DNA of 64,000 nucleotides. Origin: Carnegiea gigantea (lineage: Eukaryota; Streptophyta; Magnoliopsida; Caryophyllales; Cactaceae). Below the pieces are notes generated by a model. The model ran no database searches, was not told the DNA's origin, and saw nothing but the letters and a program-made list of their open reading frames with translations. Each line of letters opens with the position of its first letter. Position 1 is the stretch's first letter. A program made the position numbers and the translations under genes. The stretch covers positions 21,001-85,000 of the forward strand of contig JAKOGI010002425.1 of assembly GCA_029747015.1 (NCBI GenBank). Direction: 5' to 3'. Positions 25,675 to 36,955 of this stretch are shown here, in pieces.

Positions 25675-28600
25675 TGTAATGCCTCAAATTAAACATGTTT
25701 CACTGTTTATATTCTTCTTAATAAATCACTCAATCATAATCTGATAAATCCAATGATAGAAGCGTTACCACCGTCCCAAAGGACAAGGCTTGAAGTATGT
25801 GTCCTGGAATAACATAGTTAAGCATAACCTCAACCATACACATTCACACATGATCATCCATTCACAATCAAGTGTTAACCAATGTAAGGTTTATAAACCA
25901 TAGTAAGATAATTCACCACGTAATCTATATCCTCATACACCGAAGAATTCAAAATACAACATTGAAGTATGCACATACTGCATCACCGCTAATTCATACA
26001 GCTTTCCTTGCTCAATTTATTCTCTTCCGTTGCTTTGCTAGCATGAGAGCAATTCTCTAAGCATTTCCTAAAACAAAACATGAAAAACATTTCGAACTGT
26101 AAGCCGAAGCTAAGTACATATATTCCTGAATTGTTAAATGATCATTGAAACACTGATTGGGCTGGCTTTGCAATTCATTTAAGGTCAAAACAGGGAATGA
26201 GATGAATATAAAACTGCATTGCTAATTATTATCTGATAGTGAACCCCTAGATACTATTACGATCTATGGATAGGTGTACACCTGCCAAGCCGATCGAGGA
26301 CCTGGCCTAAAGCCGCGCGAGTAACTAAAGGGCGAATGCCTTATAGATGATAACTAACGGGGTTACTAATTAACTAATAAATCACTATGTAAATAATTCA
26401 TTGATGTACTTACCAAAATATGATAACATTGATAAATACACTCTGATTTCTAAAGATACAGGCAATGGACGTAGCTGAAGTCTTTAAAATGATATTTCAC
26501 TTGATAATACGTATGCACAAACGAAAATGATAGGCTAGGCCCCATTTCTATTTAAGAAATATAATTGTAGATAAATGTAGTTAGTAAACCTTATTCACTG
26601 ACATAATTTATAACTTTAATGGAAATTGATTAATTAAAAAGGCTTCTACAATTTCAATAATTCAATATAAGATAAGTTAAACCAAGATGATCCGAAAAAT
26701 AAATCAGTTAGGCTTAGTGAACTTGAAATACAACAAATTGAAACCAAATAGATCACATTGGAATGCTTGAGCTGCTAACGAAAAGATTTCAATTGAAATA
26801 AACGAAATATGGGTTTCTGATGTTTCCGAAATGGATAATGGAAAGTATAATGCTTCTGAAATAGATAATAGAAGGTTTAATACTTCTGAAATGGATGGCA
26901 AATGGTTTAATGCCCTAAGGGTTGCTGTGAGGTTTTCATAAAAGCTCATATAACACCCTAATTTGGTCCAATGGACACTGATTTTGAGTCATTATTCTGC
27001 TCACTTCCCAAATTTCATTTTCATGCTCGTTTAACTTGGTTTTCAACCCAAGTAAGCTTCTATACATAATCTCACTTGTTGAACTCACTACACTTTATAA
27101 TTTCCTTGCAATACCCATAATTATATAGAAACTTCTGAAAATATTTCCAAATGTCACGATTTCTGTATTTACTCATATTACCGTTTGATGGTCTGCATTA
27201 GAAAATCCATATCTTTCACTCCTGACCTCCAAATAAGATGTAAAACCCCAATACAAAAATCTCATAATGTCGACTGAAACTTTTATTGAGGACACAAAAC
27301 ATGATTCACATAGCAGGGTCCTAAAATTAGGGTAGAACACAGACGTGCACAAGTTCAGTTCAATCTGCGCCGTCGTGGTAAAATGGCCATAACATTTTCC
27401 ACCGAACTCGAATTAAGGCAATTCAAAATACATGTGTATCCATCCACCAAAAATCATAAATTTTCAATGATCCAATCACTACCAGTGTTTTCGTAAATTC
27501 CACTATTCAAAACTGCTCCCAGTTTCAATGTATTCTGCGCAGTCTTCAGTAAATTGGTCATAACTTTGTCCACACAACTCAAAATTGAGTATTTCCAGAA
27601 CCTATTGAAAGATAACTCCTTGACACCAAAATTCATAATTTTCCCATGTCCCACGAAGTACCAGTTTATTCCCAAAGTTACCCCTGTTTTGGGTCTGTTT
27701 ATAGCATAACAACACTTATTTGCAAGCTTTTCTTGACATAACCACCCATTAAAATCACTCTCTAACTTAAAGAAATTAGCATAAACATCTTGATATTGAT
27801 TATCAATACCAAAGATCATAAAATCTCACTTAAAACAATCAAAATCCATCATTACACCCTGAACTTGCATGAACATGGACAACCTCCATCTTTTCTTTCT
27901 TTGAAGATGATCCAACAAACAAAACATCAAAATAATTCTTGATTGCATCAAAACAACATGATTCATGATCAAAACTAATATAAAACCAAGAATTAAACAA
28001 AGTTGGATTTAAGGATTACCTCACTTAAGCTTGAATATAAGAAGATGTGAAGGTGGTACTGTGTTTGGTGCTAGTGGTGGTTGAGGGGGTGGTAGCTGGT
28101 GGTGCTGTGGTGGTGGGGCTGGCCAGTAATAGCCCTGGCCAGTGGCAGAAGGTGGCGGCAGCCACCAAAAGTTAGCACAGTAGCAGCAGCCCATGGGGAG
28201 AGAAAGGAGGAGAGGAAGAATACTAGCCTTTGCTTGGCGAAAAAAAATGACTTTGATGTTTATCTATAATACTTGGCTGATATTTAAGCATGAAAAAGAG
28301 ACTTTTTAGTAATTAACATTTAGTGCAAATGATGGTGTTTTAGTTAATTTAATTAAACCCAAATTTTCGGGCCATAATTTGAGCCTAAAAGGACTCGGGC
28401 CGTAAACCGAGCCCAAATAAATTGGGCCATACTTATTGAATTTGGGCCCAAATTTATGCATGGTTAAAACTTAAATTTTTGTGGCATTATGAAAAATAAT
28501 TTATCACTTAATCATATTTATCGAGGCCTTCTATCGATTTTTTGGAAATTTTGCGGTAAATGAAACTTGAATTGCAAAATAGGGCTCAAAATGAATTTTC

Positions 28601-28695
28601 CTAATTGGGTTGATTAAATGAGATAAATAAATGTAAAAAATGAATAACATGGCTTAATTAAATAAATAAACATGATTTAGAGTCAGGCTATTACA
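25675..28695 (-). repeat. Chromovirus 5' LTR, copy D
   Basis: It starts TGTAATGCCTCAAATT and ends GTCAGGCTATTACA. It is collinear with copy C and shares its G-rich patch (about 28070-28150), the repeated cttctgaaa stretch (26840-26900) and the gggcc block (28370-28450). Most differences from copy C are C/T or G/A. Confidence 0.9.
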
Positions 28696-29324
28696 AAAGT
28701 CAAGAGGCTCTCCATTGAAAATGTCGGGGGTAGGATTGGCATAAACATCACACTTTGGACTAAGTTATGTCGAGCATGCCATATCCATATACAACCTAAT
28801 GCTAAGGTACAAGAGACAATAGCCAATTAGGATGGCACATATATATTCCCCAAAATAAAGAAAATATCTTTTAAACTTTTCTTCACAATTTGTTATTTTT
28901 TAATCATCTTTTTGTCTCTTTTTTTGTTAAGTTTTCGAACAAAATTTCCCCACCCCCACACCTAAATTAGACAATATCTTCATCGGAAGTGAAAGGAAAC
29001 ATAAAAACTAAAAATAAAATCATATGTATAAAAAGAGAAGAAAACTCAAAGGGGAAGAGAAATGATAAGACTCTAAAACCCAAAAAGAAAAAAAAAATAT
29101 AAAGTAACAAATATATATAAAAGAAAAAAAAAGAAAATAAAGAGAGGAATGTTTATACCAGGTCTAGTGCAGAAGTACACCTAAGCTATAGCCTCCTAAA
29201 ATTCAATGTGATAGAGGCTCATGAAATATCAGTCACTCCGTATCAAATGAACATTGCTACTCAAATCAAAACCCATTAGCACATGAACTAGCTTACCAAA
29301 CATAAAAGAACAACTCTCAAAAAA
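28696..29324. other. Athila-2 internal sequence resuming after the chromovirus
   Basis: No gene is seen. On the minus strand, about 28990-28945, an ATATTGTCTAATTTAGGTGT stretch followed by GGGGGTGGGG resembles the second, internal purine tract of Athila elements. Its partner in the plus-strand copy is near 11990-12035. Confidence 0.5.
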
Positions 29325-29741
29325 TCATAAATTATGGAGTTGGTGGCAAATCGAGTACGTATATAGCATCAAGGTAGCACAAGTAAGGGGCCGCTTTAAC
29401 TTATCAAATGGTTGGGCACAAACATCAAACAAAGATATATACTCGAAATTAACTAGCAAGTGGGTCACCAGCCTAGAAATTTTATCATCATGAATGAACT
29501 GTCGAGGCAAAAGAGTGGGTCCTAAGTGTACAAGTCCCTTTCTTTTAATATGCTCAAGAGTCTGGTCCAAATTAGCATCCATAGGTACAAAAGCCTCAAA
29601 CTCAGTAAAGGCGGACATAGTGGGCTTAAAAAGATAGTCGCTGACTACACTGTCAAAAGAAACTAACTCATATTCAACACAGAAACCCACATCAAGGCTT
29701 TCATTGAAATCAAGCCCACATGAAAAAGGCTCATATTTCAT
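29325..29741 (-). pseudogene. Unidentified 138-codon ORF of Athila-2
   Basis: This is the only sizeable open frame in this element. It reads LVHLGPTLLPRQFIHDDKISR, then LVTHLLVNFEYISLFDVC, and AQPFDKLKRPLTCATLM near the end. The last part matches the plus-strand relic near 11766-11810 (SFDKLKRALTSIPMM), and both lie just upstream of an internal purine tract, so it is a conserved feature of this element family. There is no zinc knuckle, D-S/T-G, YxDD or membrane segment. It occupies the place where Athila elements carry their third, envelope-like ORF, but I cannot confirm that identity. It may be a fragment, since no upstream continuation is open. Confidence 0.45.
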
Positions 29742-32700
29742 AGAGGGAACATCATTATCAAATTTCTAATTGGTGGGCTCAACTACCCTCTCATATCACT
29801 CCTGTGAAGTATATTCTAATCACCAAAATCATGATGCTCATATCTAAGTCACTAGGACCCTCAAAATCTTCACCCTCCTCAAACTCAAAAGAGTCATTAA
29901 AAGCGGTATGTGGGTCGGAAGAAACTAGGACATCCTTAGTGACATCCCTAGGAGAGCTAGGTTAAGGTGCAAAGTTAAGAGATAGAGACAAAGAGTGGTC
30001 ATTATCTCGCTCTAGCTTAGGCAAATGCATGTCATCATGCAAATTAGACCTAGTATGATGAGAATGTTCAAAGTCATCATAAAAACTAACTTAAGGCTTC
30101 GGAGATCCCAAACTAGAGTCAAGCTCATTATAATTCTTCCTACTACGATTAAAACATTGAGAATATTTAACAATTCCCTCTTTTATAGTCTCCACCATTT
30201 TATCTTTCAATTCACTGATCTTCTTTCCAAGACTTGCACATGTAACATCAACGTAATCATGATAAGTACAATTAGAACATCTTGATCAAAACACTCATAA
30301 TAATCATACAAAATAGGAGGCACATAAGAGAAAGATAAGTTATACAAGTTACTAAAGTGATTTCGGTGGTAAGCATTAGCATGAAAAACATAGTTGCCGT
30401 GAGTTAGGTATCCTAAGGTCACTCTAGCTTGTTCAAACTGAAAATGAGATTTATCAGGTCGGAGGGATTGGTTAAATATGGGTCGGCTATATTCTAGTTT
30501 GGGTAAAATACGAGTCGGGTGTATTTTGGATTTAGGTAAAATACGAGTGGGTGTGTTTTGGTTTCATGAGTTTCGGGTCGACCCAAGAGTTTAAAACATC
30601 TTTTCTAGGAGTTTTTTTTTTGGGGGGGTCAAAAGTCTACATATTTATTACTCAAAATTGTTAGTATTCAATGAAAAAGTGCAGTAGTTGTAATTTCTCA
30701 AAAAAATATTCAAAATATTCGAACTTTTAATTATGATATATGAACGACCTATATGGAGGGCAAAGAATCAAGCCCTCTTTGGGTTGGGTGGATCGACCAC
30801 TACATTAAAAGAACGTCAATAGCAGGTTGGGTCATTTATAGGTTTACCCATCTAGAGCATGTTAATCGATTGGAGGAGTTTGATACAATAACGACCCATT
30901 TAATTATTCAATATTTTTTATTAACTAACCTACGAATGTCCAACCAGGTAAAACTTTTATCATGGGTTGACCCAATACGAATATGGCCAACCCTTTTCCT
31001 ACCATTAGCATCATAATTATAGACTACTTAGAACAGAAACTAGATAAAATGGAAATTAAAGAACAAAGTATTATCTTTTATTCATAACATCAAAAAATTA
31101 GATTACAAAGTAATTAATTTAAAAAATGATTACACATGTTTGTTTCACTAAATATATATTGGTGTGACTTAAGCAACTTTAATGCCTGGCTTCTCTTAAT
31201 TGGATTTTTCTGAAGATTAGATAGCTATTTCATACAATTTTACACCCATGTTTAGCTTTTTTTTCTCATTTTTTAAGGTTGCATAAGATGTTATTTTCAG
31301 AGAATGTAGACAGAAAGAAAGGGCATTATTGTTTAATTTGTAAATGTATGCAATAGTTGTATAATGCTTTCTAAGCCATAGAAATGACTAATTGTTATTG
31401 TTAAAAATGATAAGTTAGAGAAAAATAAAAAACTAAGGATACAATGTTCGGGTTAAGTAGGCGGGTTCGGATTCGTGTCGGGTTTGACAAGCTAATTTAC
31501 GGGTTTTTCGCGTGCGGGTCGGGAAGATCGTGTTCAAAACCCAAAATTGTCGTGTCTGGTTAATTTTTGCCGGGTTTACTTATAAGTATCCCAAGATAAT
31601 TTTTTAATGAAATCTCATACCACATCTAGTGTTCCAGACAACAGTCCTAGTAGACCTTCAGGACACATAAACTTAACATGACCTTGAAATTCTGCATTCA
31701 AACGCACGACGATGACCTCACAAATTTTTCATTTTTAAAACTTTCATTCAATTAAGTAAGATAATCATTAAATATTGATAAATAGCTCCAAAAATGTTCA
31801 TGCTCAAATTATAGGAAATTAAAAACTGGTATTCTTGAAACTCTTTCTTCACTTTTAAAGAATTTTCCATTTTTTCGGATTTTCAATTGTTCTTCCAAAT
31901 TTTTTTTTGTTTTTTTTGTAAAGGGAAAACAACAATGACTTTAGGACAACTAATTATGAACTAATAACAAAAATAGGGGTCTTAAATAATTAAGTTAACA
32001 AAATAAAATTATATTATCAAAAGAAAAGCAAGACCAAAAAGATTTAAAAAACAAGAAGTGACCTAACACAAAAAATAGAAAATATGCACAAACACAAAAG
32101 ACAAGCATCTTTTCCTTTTCTAATTTTTCTTTAACCATACAAAAATAGAAAATATCAAAACCTAAAACAAAATCAAAACTAGAAATAAAATAAAATAGAA
32201 AATCAAACTCTAAATTCAGAATATTACACAAAACAATTCTGCCTAATCATAGAGAACATGGACATATTATTTTTCAAGCCTTTTTTGTCCTAGAATAGTG
32301 CAGAAAAATCAAAATAGAAAACTAAGTCCGAAAATTGTTGAAAACTCTATAAACATCTAAAAATTTCACAAAAATTCTCCTAGACTCTAACAATCGCCAC
32401 AAATGTAGTAAAAATATCATAATAACAAAATAAATACCAGAATAGCACCAAAAAAATCCAAAATCCAAACTGGAATCCAAAAAAACCTACACTGATAACT
32501 TTTTTTCCAATTCCAGTTCGATCGTGCACTATTCATAGCAAAACTGTTCGTTCTTACTTTTTTCAGCAGGAAATTAATCACAAAAATCAAAAAAAAAATT
32601 GAACAAAATAAAAGCTAAATATAGACGCTAAGCAAAATCAAAACAAAAGAAACCTACACTAAACTAAAACAACAAAAACTAAATGAACACTCAAATAAAA

Positions 32701-32785
32701 TCGAAAATAAAATAGTACGAAACGAAATGAAAACGACTTAATGATTCAATGACGACTTGATTCGCAAGCTAATTTCATAAATTCA
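29742..32785. other. Athila-2 5' internal region without recognisable gene
   Basis: AT-rich non-coding sequence. Two patches stand out: 30440-30620 and 31440-31580 are rich in gggtcgg, cgggttcgg and cgggtcggg, the kind of repeated motif seen in hAT transposon ends. No inverted-repeat ends or target duplication could be defined. Scattered short open frames have no recognisable content. Confidence 0.45.
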
Positions 32786-32803
32786 TCCCCAGCAATGACG
32801 TCA
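32786..32803 (-). other. Athila-2 primer-binding site
   Basis: The minus strand reads TGACGTCATTGCTGGGGA, a decayed TGGCGCCGTTGCCGGGGA, six bases inside the LTR edge at 32810. The CG positions have moved to CA or TG, consistent with methylation decay. Confidence 0.75.
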
Positions 32804-32809
32804 AAAACC

Positions 32810-34328
32810 TGTTGTGATTTCTACAAGCGTATGGTTTTATCATTATAGCACTTAAGGGTGTCGTCGTCAAGGATGGATTACTTAATTTGGTCACAAAATT
32901 TCTAAGTTAGATTAAAATCTAAATCAATACTAAGTAGATTAGATTGATTTCTGAGATTTAAACCTAAAGCGAAACTAAACCCTATACTAAAGAAAAACAA
33001 AGCCTTCTCATGGCACAAACAAATCAGTTACATAAATTTCAGCAACATTCCATTAAAATTGAAAGAAAATCTGAAACTAACTAAAAAAACAACAATTGGT
33101 TTTATCTCCTTTATAACGATTAAGCATTAGTTATTAATAAGAATTTCAACATGAACGCAATTATCAGAAAACCTGAAAGTTAAACTTCCTTACTTAACAA
33201 AAAATGAAGGGAAAGGGAATAAAACATGCAATGGCTAGATCAAACAAGATCGAAATTGCAAAGAAAACAATCAAGAACCTTATAGAGAGAGACTACAACA
33301 TCTGAAGTAGAGCATGATGAAAATTTGCAACTAACCCGGAATCAAATTGAGTTAGAACAGAGTAATATTCACCAAACAGCAGAAACAGAAAGTGAATTCC
33401 AATCAAATAGATCAAACATGACCGAAATTGCAAAGAAAACAATCAAGAACCTTATAGAGAGAGACTACAACATCTAAAGTAATGCAGGATGAAAATTTGC
33501 AACTAACTCGGAATCGGATTGAGTTAGAACAGAGTAATATTCACCAAACAATAGAATGAACAGAAAGTGAATTCCAATCAAATTCTTGCAAATTCAAAGG
33601 CCAAAATAGAAATCTTCATTTAGAAAATAAATAAGTTGAATTACCCTAATTTCGGAACTATGATTTAGATCTGAAATTGGAAAAAAAATGACGAGAAAAC
33701 AAAAGTGATAATTGGAACTAGAACACAAGTTTATTCTCTATCTTCATCCAGTCTTGGATCTTTCTTCAATTTGTAGCTAAAAAATGCAGCCCCTTTACCA
33801 CAATTAATTCTTGAATTAAATCTTCAACCTCTTGAATCTTGTAGCCGCTGAACCCAATTGATAAGAAATATGGATATCTATTGGTCTTCTTGACGACGTT
33901 GATGGATGAGTCAATTGATGATGGTTGGGATTGAAGATGAATAGAGGAGAGGGAGAAAAGAAGATGGAGGATGAGGGAGAAAAGGGTCATATGTTACTGG
34001 AAGAACATGAGAAAATAGAAGGGGATAGGATTTTTTAAGGTTCAAGCATGAGATGGGAAAGAAAGAATAAATTAGGGAGCTCACAACGTGAAGGTTTTTT
34101 TTTTTTTTTTGGGTGGTTGGGAAAGAAGAAGAACAAGAATGAGGAGAGAGAAAAAGGAAAACAAAAGGAAATAAGTGGGTTAGGGAATTTTCAAGCAGTC
34201 TTCTTATTTTTCTGATTTTTATTCATCACAAAATAAAATAAACACAATAAAAATTATTCATTTAACAATTATTATGAACAAAATAAGATGTAAATTGGCA
34301 TTAGAACTTATGAAGTTTGGGTTGAATA
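32810..34328 (-). repeat. Athila-2 5' LTR (1519 bp)
   Basis: It is collinear at both ends with 15440-16379 but about 580 bp longer in the middle. The extra sequence contains the tandem duplication at 33235-33590. The far end reads GGGTTGAATA, a decayed GGGCTGAACA. Confidence 0.8.
33235..33590. repeat. Tandem duplication of about 180 bp inside the LTR
   Basis: Two imperfect copies in direct order, about 33235-33405 and 33406-33590. Both contain gaaattgcaaagaaaacaat, a tatagagagagactacaaca block, gatgaaaatttgcaactaac, a gagttagaacagagtaatat block and cagaaagtgaattccaatc. It is absent from the partner LTR at 15440-16379. Confidence 0.8.
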
Positions 34329-34333
34329 GGTGG

Positions 34334-36285
34334 GATTAGTAGTGAGAGAATTATTATTCTAAACTAGTAAATTGAATTGTGATTAGCTCTTCTTTCAATA
34401 AAGGGGTTAAATTGTATTTCTCTAGGGCATCCAAATGGTTCATCCTTTGTTAACATGCAAGGGCATGATGCTCACATAAGATAGACTTGTGATTAGCTTT
34501 TACTGTTTCATCCAAATCTAGGGTGATCCTTCCATCCCTAACCAATTGCATAATGCACTCCTTGAGAGTAATGCACTTTTCAAGAGGGGTAACTAATGAC
34601 CCTATGGTATGAATAATATTTTAGATTGGTAGTCCTTCTAGCTTCTTCTGGGAATTTTGGCTCCAATAATTCAATCACACCCTTCTCGACTAAGTCATCT
34701 AGCGTACCTAGCAAATCCATATCAGAAAAGGGGTACTTCTTTTCTTGAAGCTCTTTTAATGTGCGACGCTTCATTTCCTTAAATGATGTGCTCTTCTTAT
34801 CTTCTAATTTAGGCTTTCCCGTAATCTGTATCGGCTCACCTGTAGGGATAGACATCATCTCTTTAGTTGTGTTTTAAAGAACTTAACATTTTTCTTGAAT
34901 TTAACTATTTCCTTCTTTGATCCAGTAGAATAGAAGGATTTGCCATGGTGACTAGCTATCGTCACCTTCATGTTAGGAGCCTTGGTTGCTAATTCTTGGA
35001 AATCTTTAAGTTTTCTCAATTACAGGACATATGACAAGTCCTACTCCATGCCTTGGGTATACATTTTGATGGTAGAAGCTTCAGATGGCCGATCTTTGCA
35101 TTCAATACTAAGTGTACACCAGTGATTCTTGTAGTCAAGAACTAGCTCATCTTTTCATTGTTTTATATTTGTCAGCTTATTCATGCTAATAGTGCATTGG
35201 GTGTTACAGAACCTATCAAGGAACTCTTGCCTCATTTGTTCCACCTATTGGCGGACTTGGGTTCTAGTTTGGTACACCAATCAAAGGTAATACCTTTCAA
35301 TGTTCGAACAAACTGCTTTATCATAAGGTCTCCATTAGTGCCAGCATTATTTCATGTCTAAATGAAGTGCGCAACATATTGCTTTGGGTCACCTTTCCCA
35401 TCAAACTAGTGGAACTTAAGACGTTGATAACCATGGGGCATGCAGAGAGCATCAACCCTCTTAGTGCAAGACTTGGTGTATGAGTGAGTGCTATGTAAAC
35501 CTCCTCCTAGTTGTGCTTTAACTTCCTTTGCTATCAAGTCTTAGATTTTTCACATAGTCATTGATCCAAAGACCCATGTTCTTTAGGCATGCCACCTTTC
35601 TTTAGTTGCTTTCCATTGTCAGAAGCTTCACTATAGACGACAGGTTTTCCTCTTCTTCACTTTTTGAGTCTTTTGTGGAAGATTGAGCGGATACTTTTTC
35701 TAGCTTCTCAGTCAGCTGAACAATTTTTTCTTATTAAAGCTTGATGTACGCTTTCTTTTCTTCACTCTCCTGGTGAGCGTTTGTACGATAGCCTTCATAT
35801 TAGCCATCTCTTTCTCCCAACTATTTACGTCTTTCATCATAACTGGCATGACAACAGTTTTTGAGAACTCAGCTTCAATGTCTGACAGGAAACCCCCTTT
35901 TGGTGAAGGCGAAGAAGAATTACCACCATAGCAGCCTTCTACCTCACATATTAGTGATTGAAGCCTAAAGAGGTTTTGAACTTCATACATCCAAGAAGAC
36001 ACTTTCTGCTTCATCTTCAAGTCTTGAAGTTTGCGTGTAGGCAGCACTGTTTGCCTAGCGATGATCACTATAAGTAGCTTTTGCCATACTTCTTGTCTTC
36101 ATTTTGCATTTGCCTACTAGATGTAGCGCTAGTTTCATTGGATCTATGAGAGAGACAGTAGGTGTTCTTCTTCTTTGAAGATTGAGAGGTAACATTCTTT
36201 CCGACCATGTCTTGTTTGAAGAGGATACTCTTGAAACTTAAAAGTCTTGATTTTTTCAAGGAGAAAGAGATGAGCGGTAGAGATT
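34334..36285 (-). pseudogene. Ogre/Tat-type gag relic (Ogre-1)
   Basis: Reading down the minus strand: 36068-35712 is the N-terminal part with VMPVMMKDVNSWEKEMANMK. About 35480-35100 is the gag core with GDPKQYVAHFI, NNAGTNGDLMIKQFVRTLKG, ITFDWCTKLEPKS, KDELVLDYKNHW and ECKDRPSEAS. 34858-34580 is the C-terminal part with EKKYPFSDMDLLGTLDDLVEKG and TNLKYYSYHRVIS. This order and wording fit gag of Ogre/Tat elements. Many stops and frame changes are present. The protease of the same element is on the other side of the Athila-2 insertion at 14734-15439. Confidence 0.8.
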
Positions 36286-36303
36286 GTCCCACCAAGTGTA
36301 CCA
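36286..36303 (-). other. Ogre-1 primer-binding site
   Basis: The minus strand reads TGGTACACTTGGTGGGAC, close to the TGGCACGCCCAGTGGGAC site (Arg tRNA primer) described for Ogre elements. It lies between the LTR edge and gag. Confidence 0.75.
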
Positions 36304-36309
36304 AAAATT

Positions 36310-36955
36310 TGTAAAACACAAATTTCAAACCTAGAATAAATGAGATAAAAATTTGAGCAATAAACTGAATTTTGTATTCATATTGTATATATAGGTACAA
36401 TCTCTATATTAAATATAATTAAAGTAATCCTCTTATTTGATCTCCTTAGATGAATTTAAATGAACTTTATCTTGATAAAGGGAAGAAAAGTATTTGATCT
36501 TTGAGAGAAGATGCACATGACTCAAGTGCTTGCCATCTTATTTTACAGGAAAATTTCTCCGTCCTCTGTATAGGTCAAGATGGACCTCGACTTGTTTTGG
36601 GCCTACAAATGAACTTCGATTTGGGTTGATTTTACCTAGCAGTCTGCATTAACTTTGTGCTTGAGTAACCCACTTACTGATATAATAGTCTAGTGAGGTG
36701 TTAATTTAATCGTCAAGCTGGACCGAGGGGTTGATCATCAGTTGGGCTTTGACTTGGGGTCTCTTGGGCTTTGACTGGACCTTAACGTGGTAGTGGCCCC
36801 GGGCATTGACTGGATCTTGGCTTAGGAGCCATTTGGGCTTGGGCTATGACCTATGAATCAATTTGAGCTTAATTAAATCAAATAAAATGGTTAACCTAAA
36901 TAATTAATTTAACTTCATCTCTTGGTACAACACATATATGGTTTTAGTGCCTACA
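36310..36955 (-). repeat. Ogre-1 5' LTR (646 bp)
   Basis: On the element strand it starts TGTAGGCACTAAAACC and ends GTGTTTTACA, with TG...CA ends, directly before the primer-binding site. A TATATATA box lies about 80 bases before the LTR end, a sensible place for the promoter. The partner 3' LTR is not in the window. Beyond 36955 the sequence changes character. Confidence 0.7.
36386..36393 (-). promoter_or_regulatory. Probable TATA box of the Ogre-1 LTR
   Basis: CCTATATATACAAT on the minus strand, about 75-80 bases before the inner LTR edge, leaves room for a short R-U5. Placement is the only support. Confidence 0.45.

Larger units (their letters stand above)
17624..28695 (-). mobile_element. 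Tekay/Del-type chromovirus (Ty3/gypsy), 11.07 kb, decayed
   Basis: This is a complete LTR-internal-LTR structure on the minus strand. It has two LTRs of 3026 and 3021 bp (copies C and D), a primer-binding site matching initiator-Met tRNA (25659-25670), a polypurine tract (20650-20668), and between them relics in the order gag, protease, RT, integrase, chromodomain. The C-terminal chromodomain and TGTAA..CCC LTR ends fit the Tekay/Del lineage. The LTRs differ at about 5-6 percent of positions in the first 190 bp compared by eye, mostly transitions. No clean target-site duplication is seen (CAATC before, AAAGT after). Confidence 0.85.
15440..34328 (-). mobile_element. Coding-poor Athila-like LTR element (Athila-2), carrying a nested chromovirus
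   Basis: The ends are TGTTGTGATTTC at 15440 and a decayed GGGTTGAATA at 34328; the internal copies of those ends read TGTTGTGATTTC (32810) and GGGCTGAACA (16379). The flanks are GATGG (15435-15439) and GGTGG (34329-34333), a 4/5 match for a target-site duplication. A polypurine tract (16380-16425) and primer-binding site (32786-32803) orient it on the minus strand. After removing the 11.07-kb chromovirus at 17624-28695 it is about 7.8 kb, with one unidentified ORF relic and no gag, protease or RT that I can find. It therefore looks non-autonomous. It sits inside an Ogre-type element. Confidence 0.75.

Noticed and set aside
17619..28700. A target-site duplication for the chromovirus
   Set aside because: The flanks CAATC and AAAGT do not match, and shifting the edge by one base gives only a 3/5 match, so none is claimed.
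28945..28990. A second 3' LTR boundary at the internal GGTGTGGGGGTGGGG tract
   Set aside because: No LTR sequence follows it on the minus strand; a similar internal tract occurs in the plus-strand relic about 1.1 kb before its true LTR.
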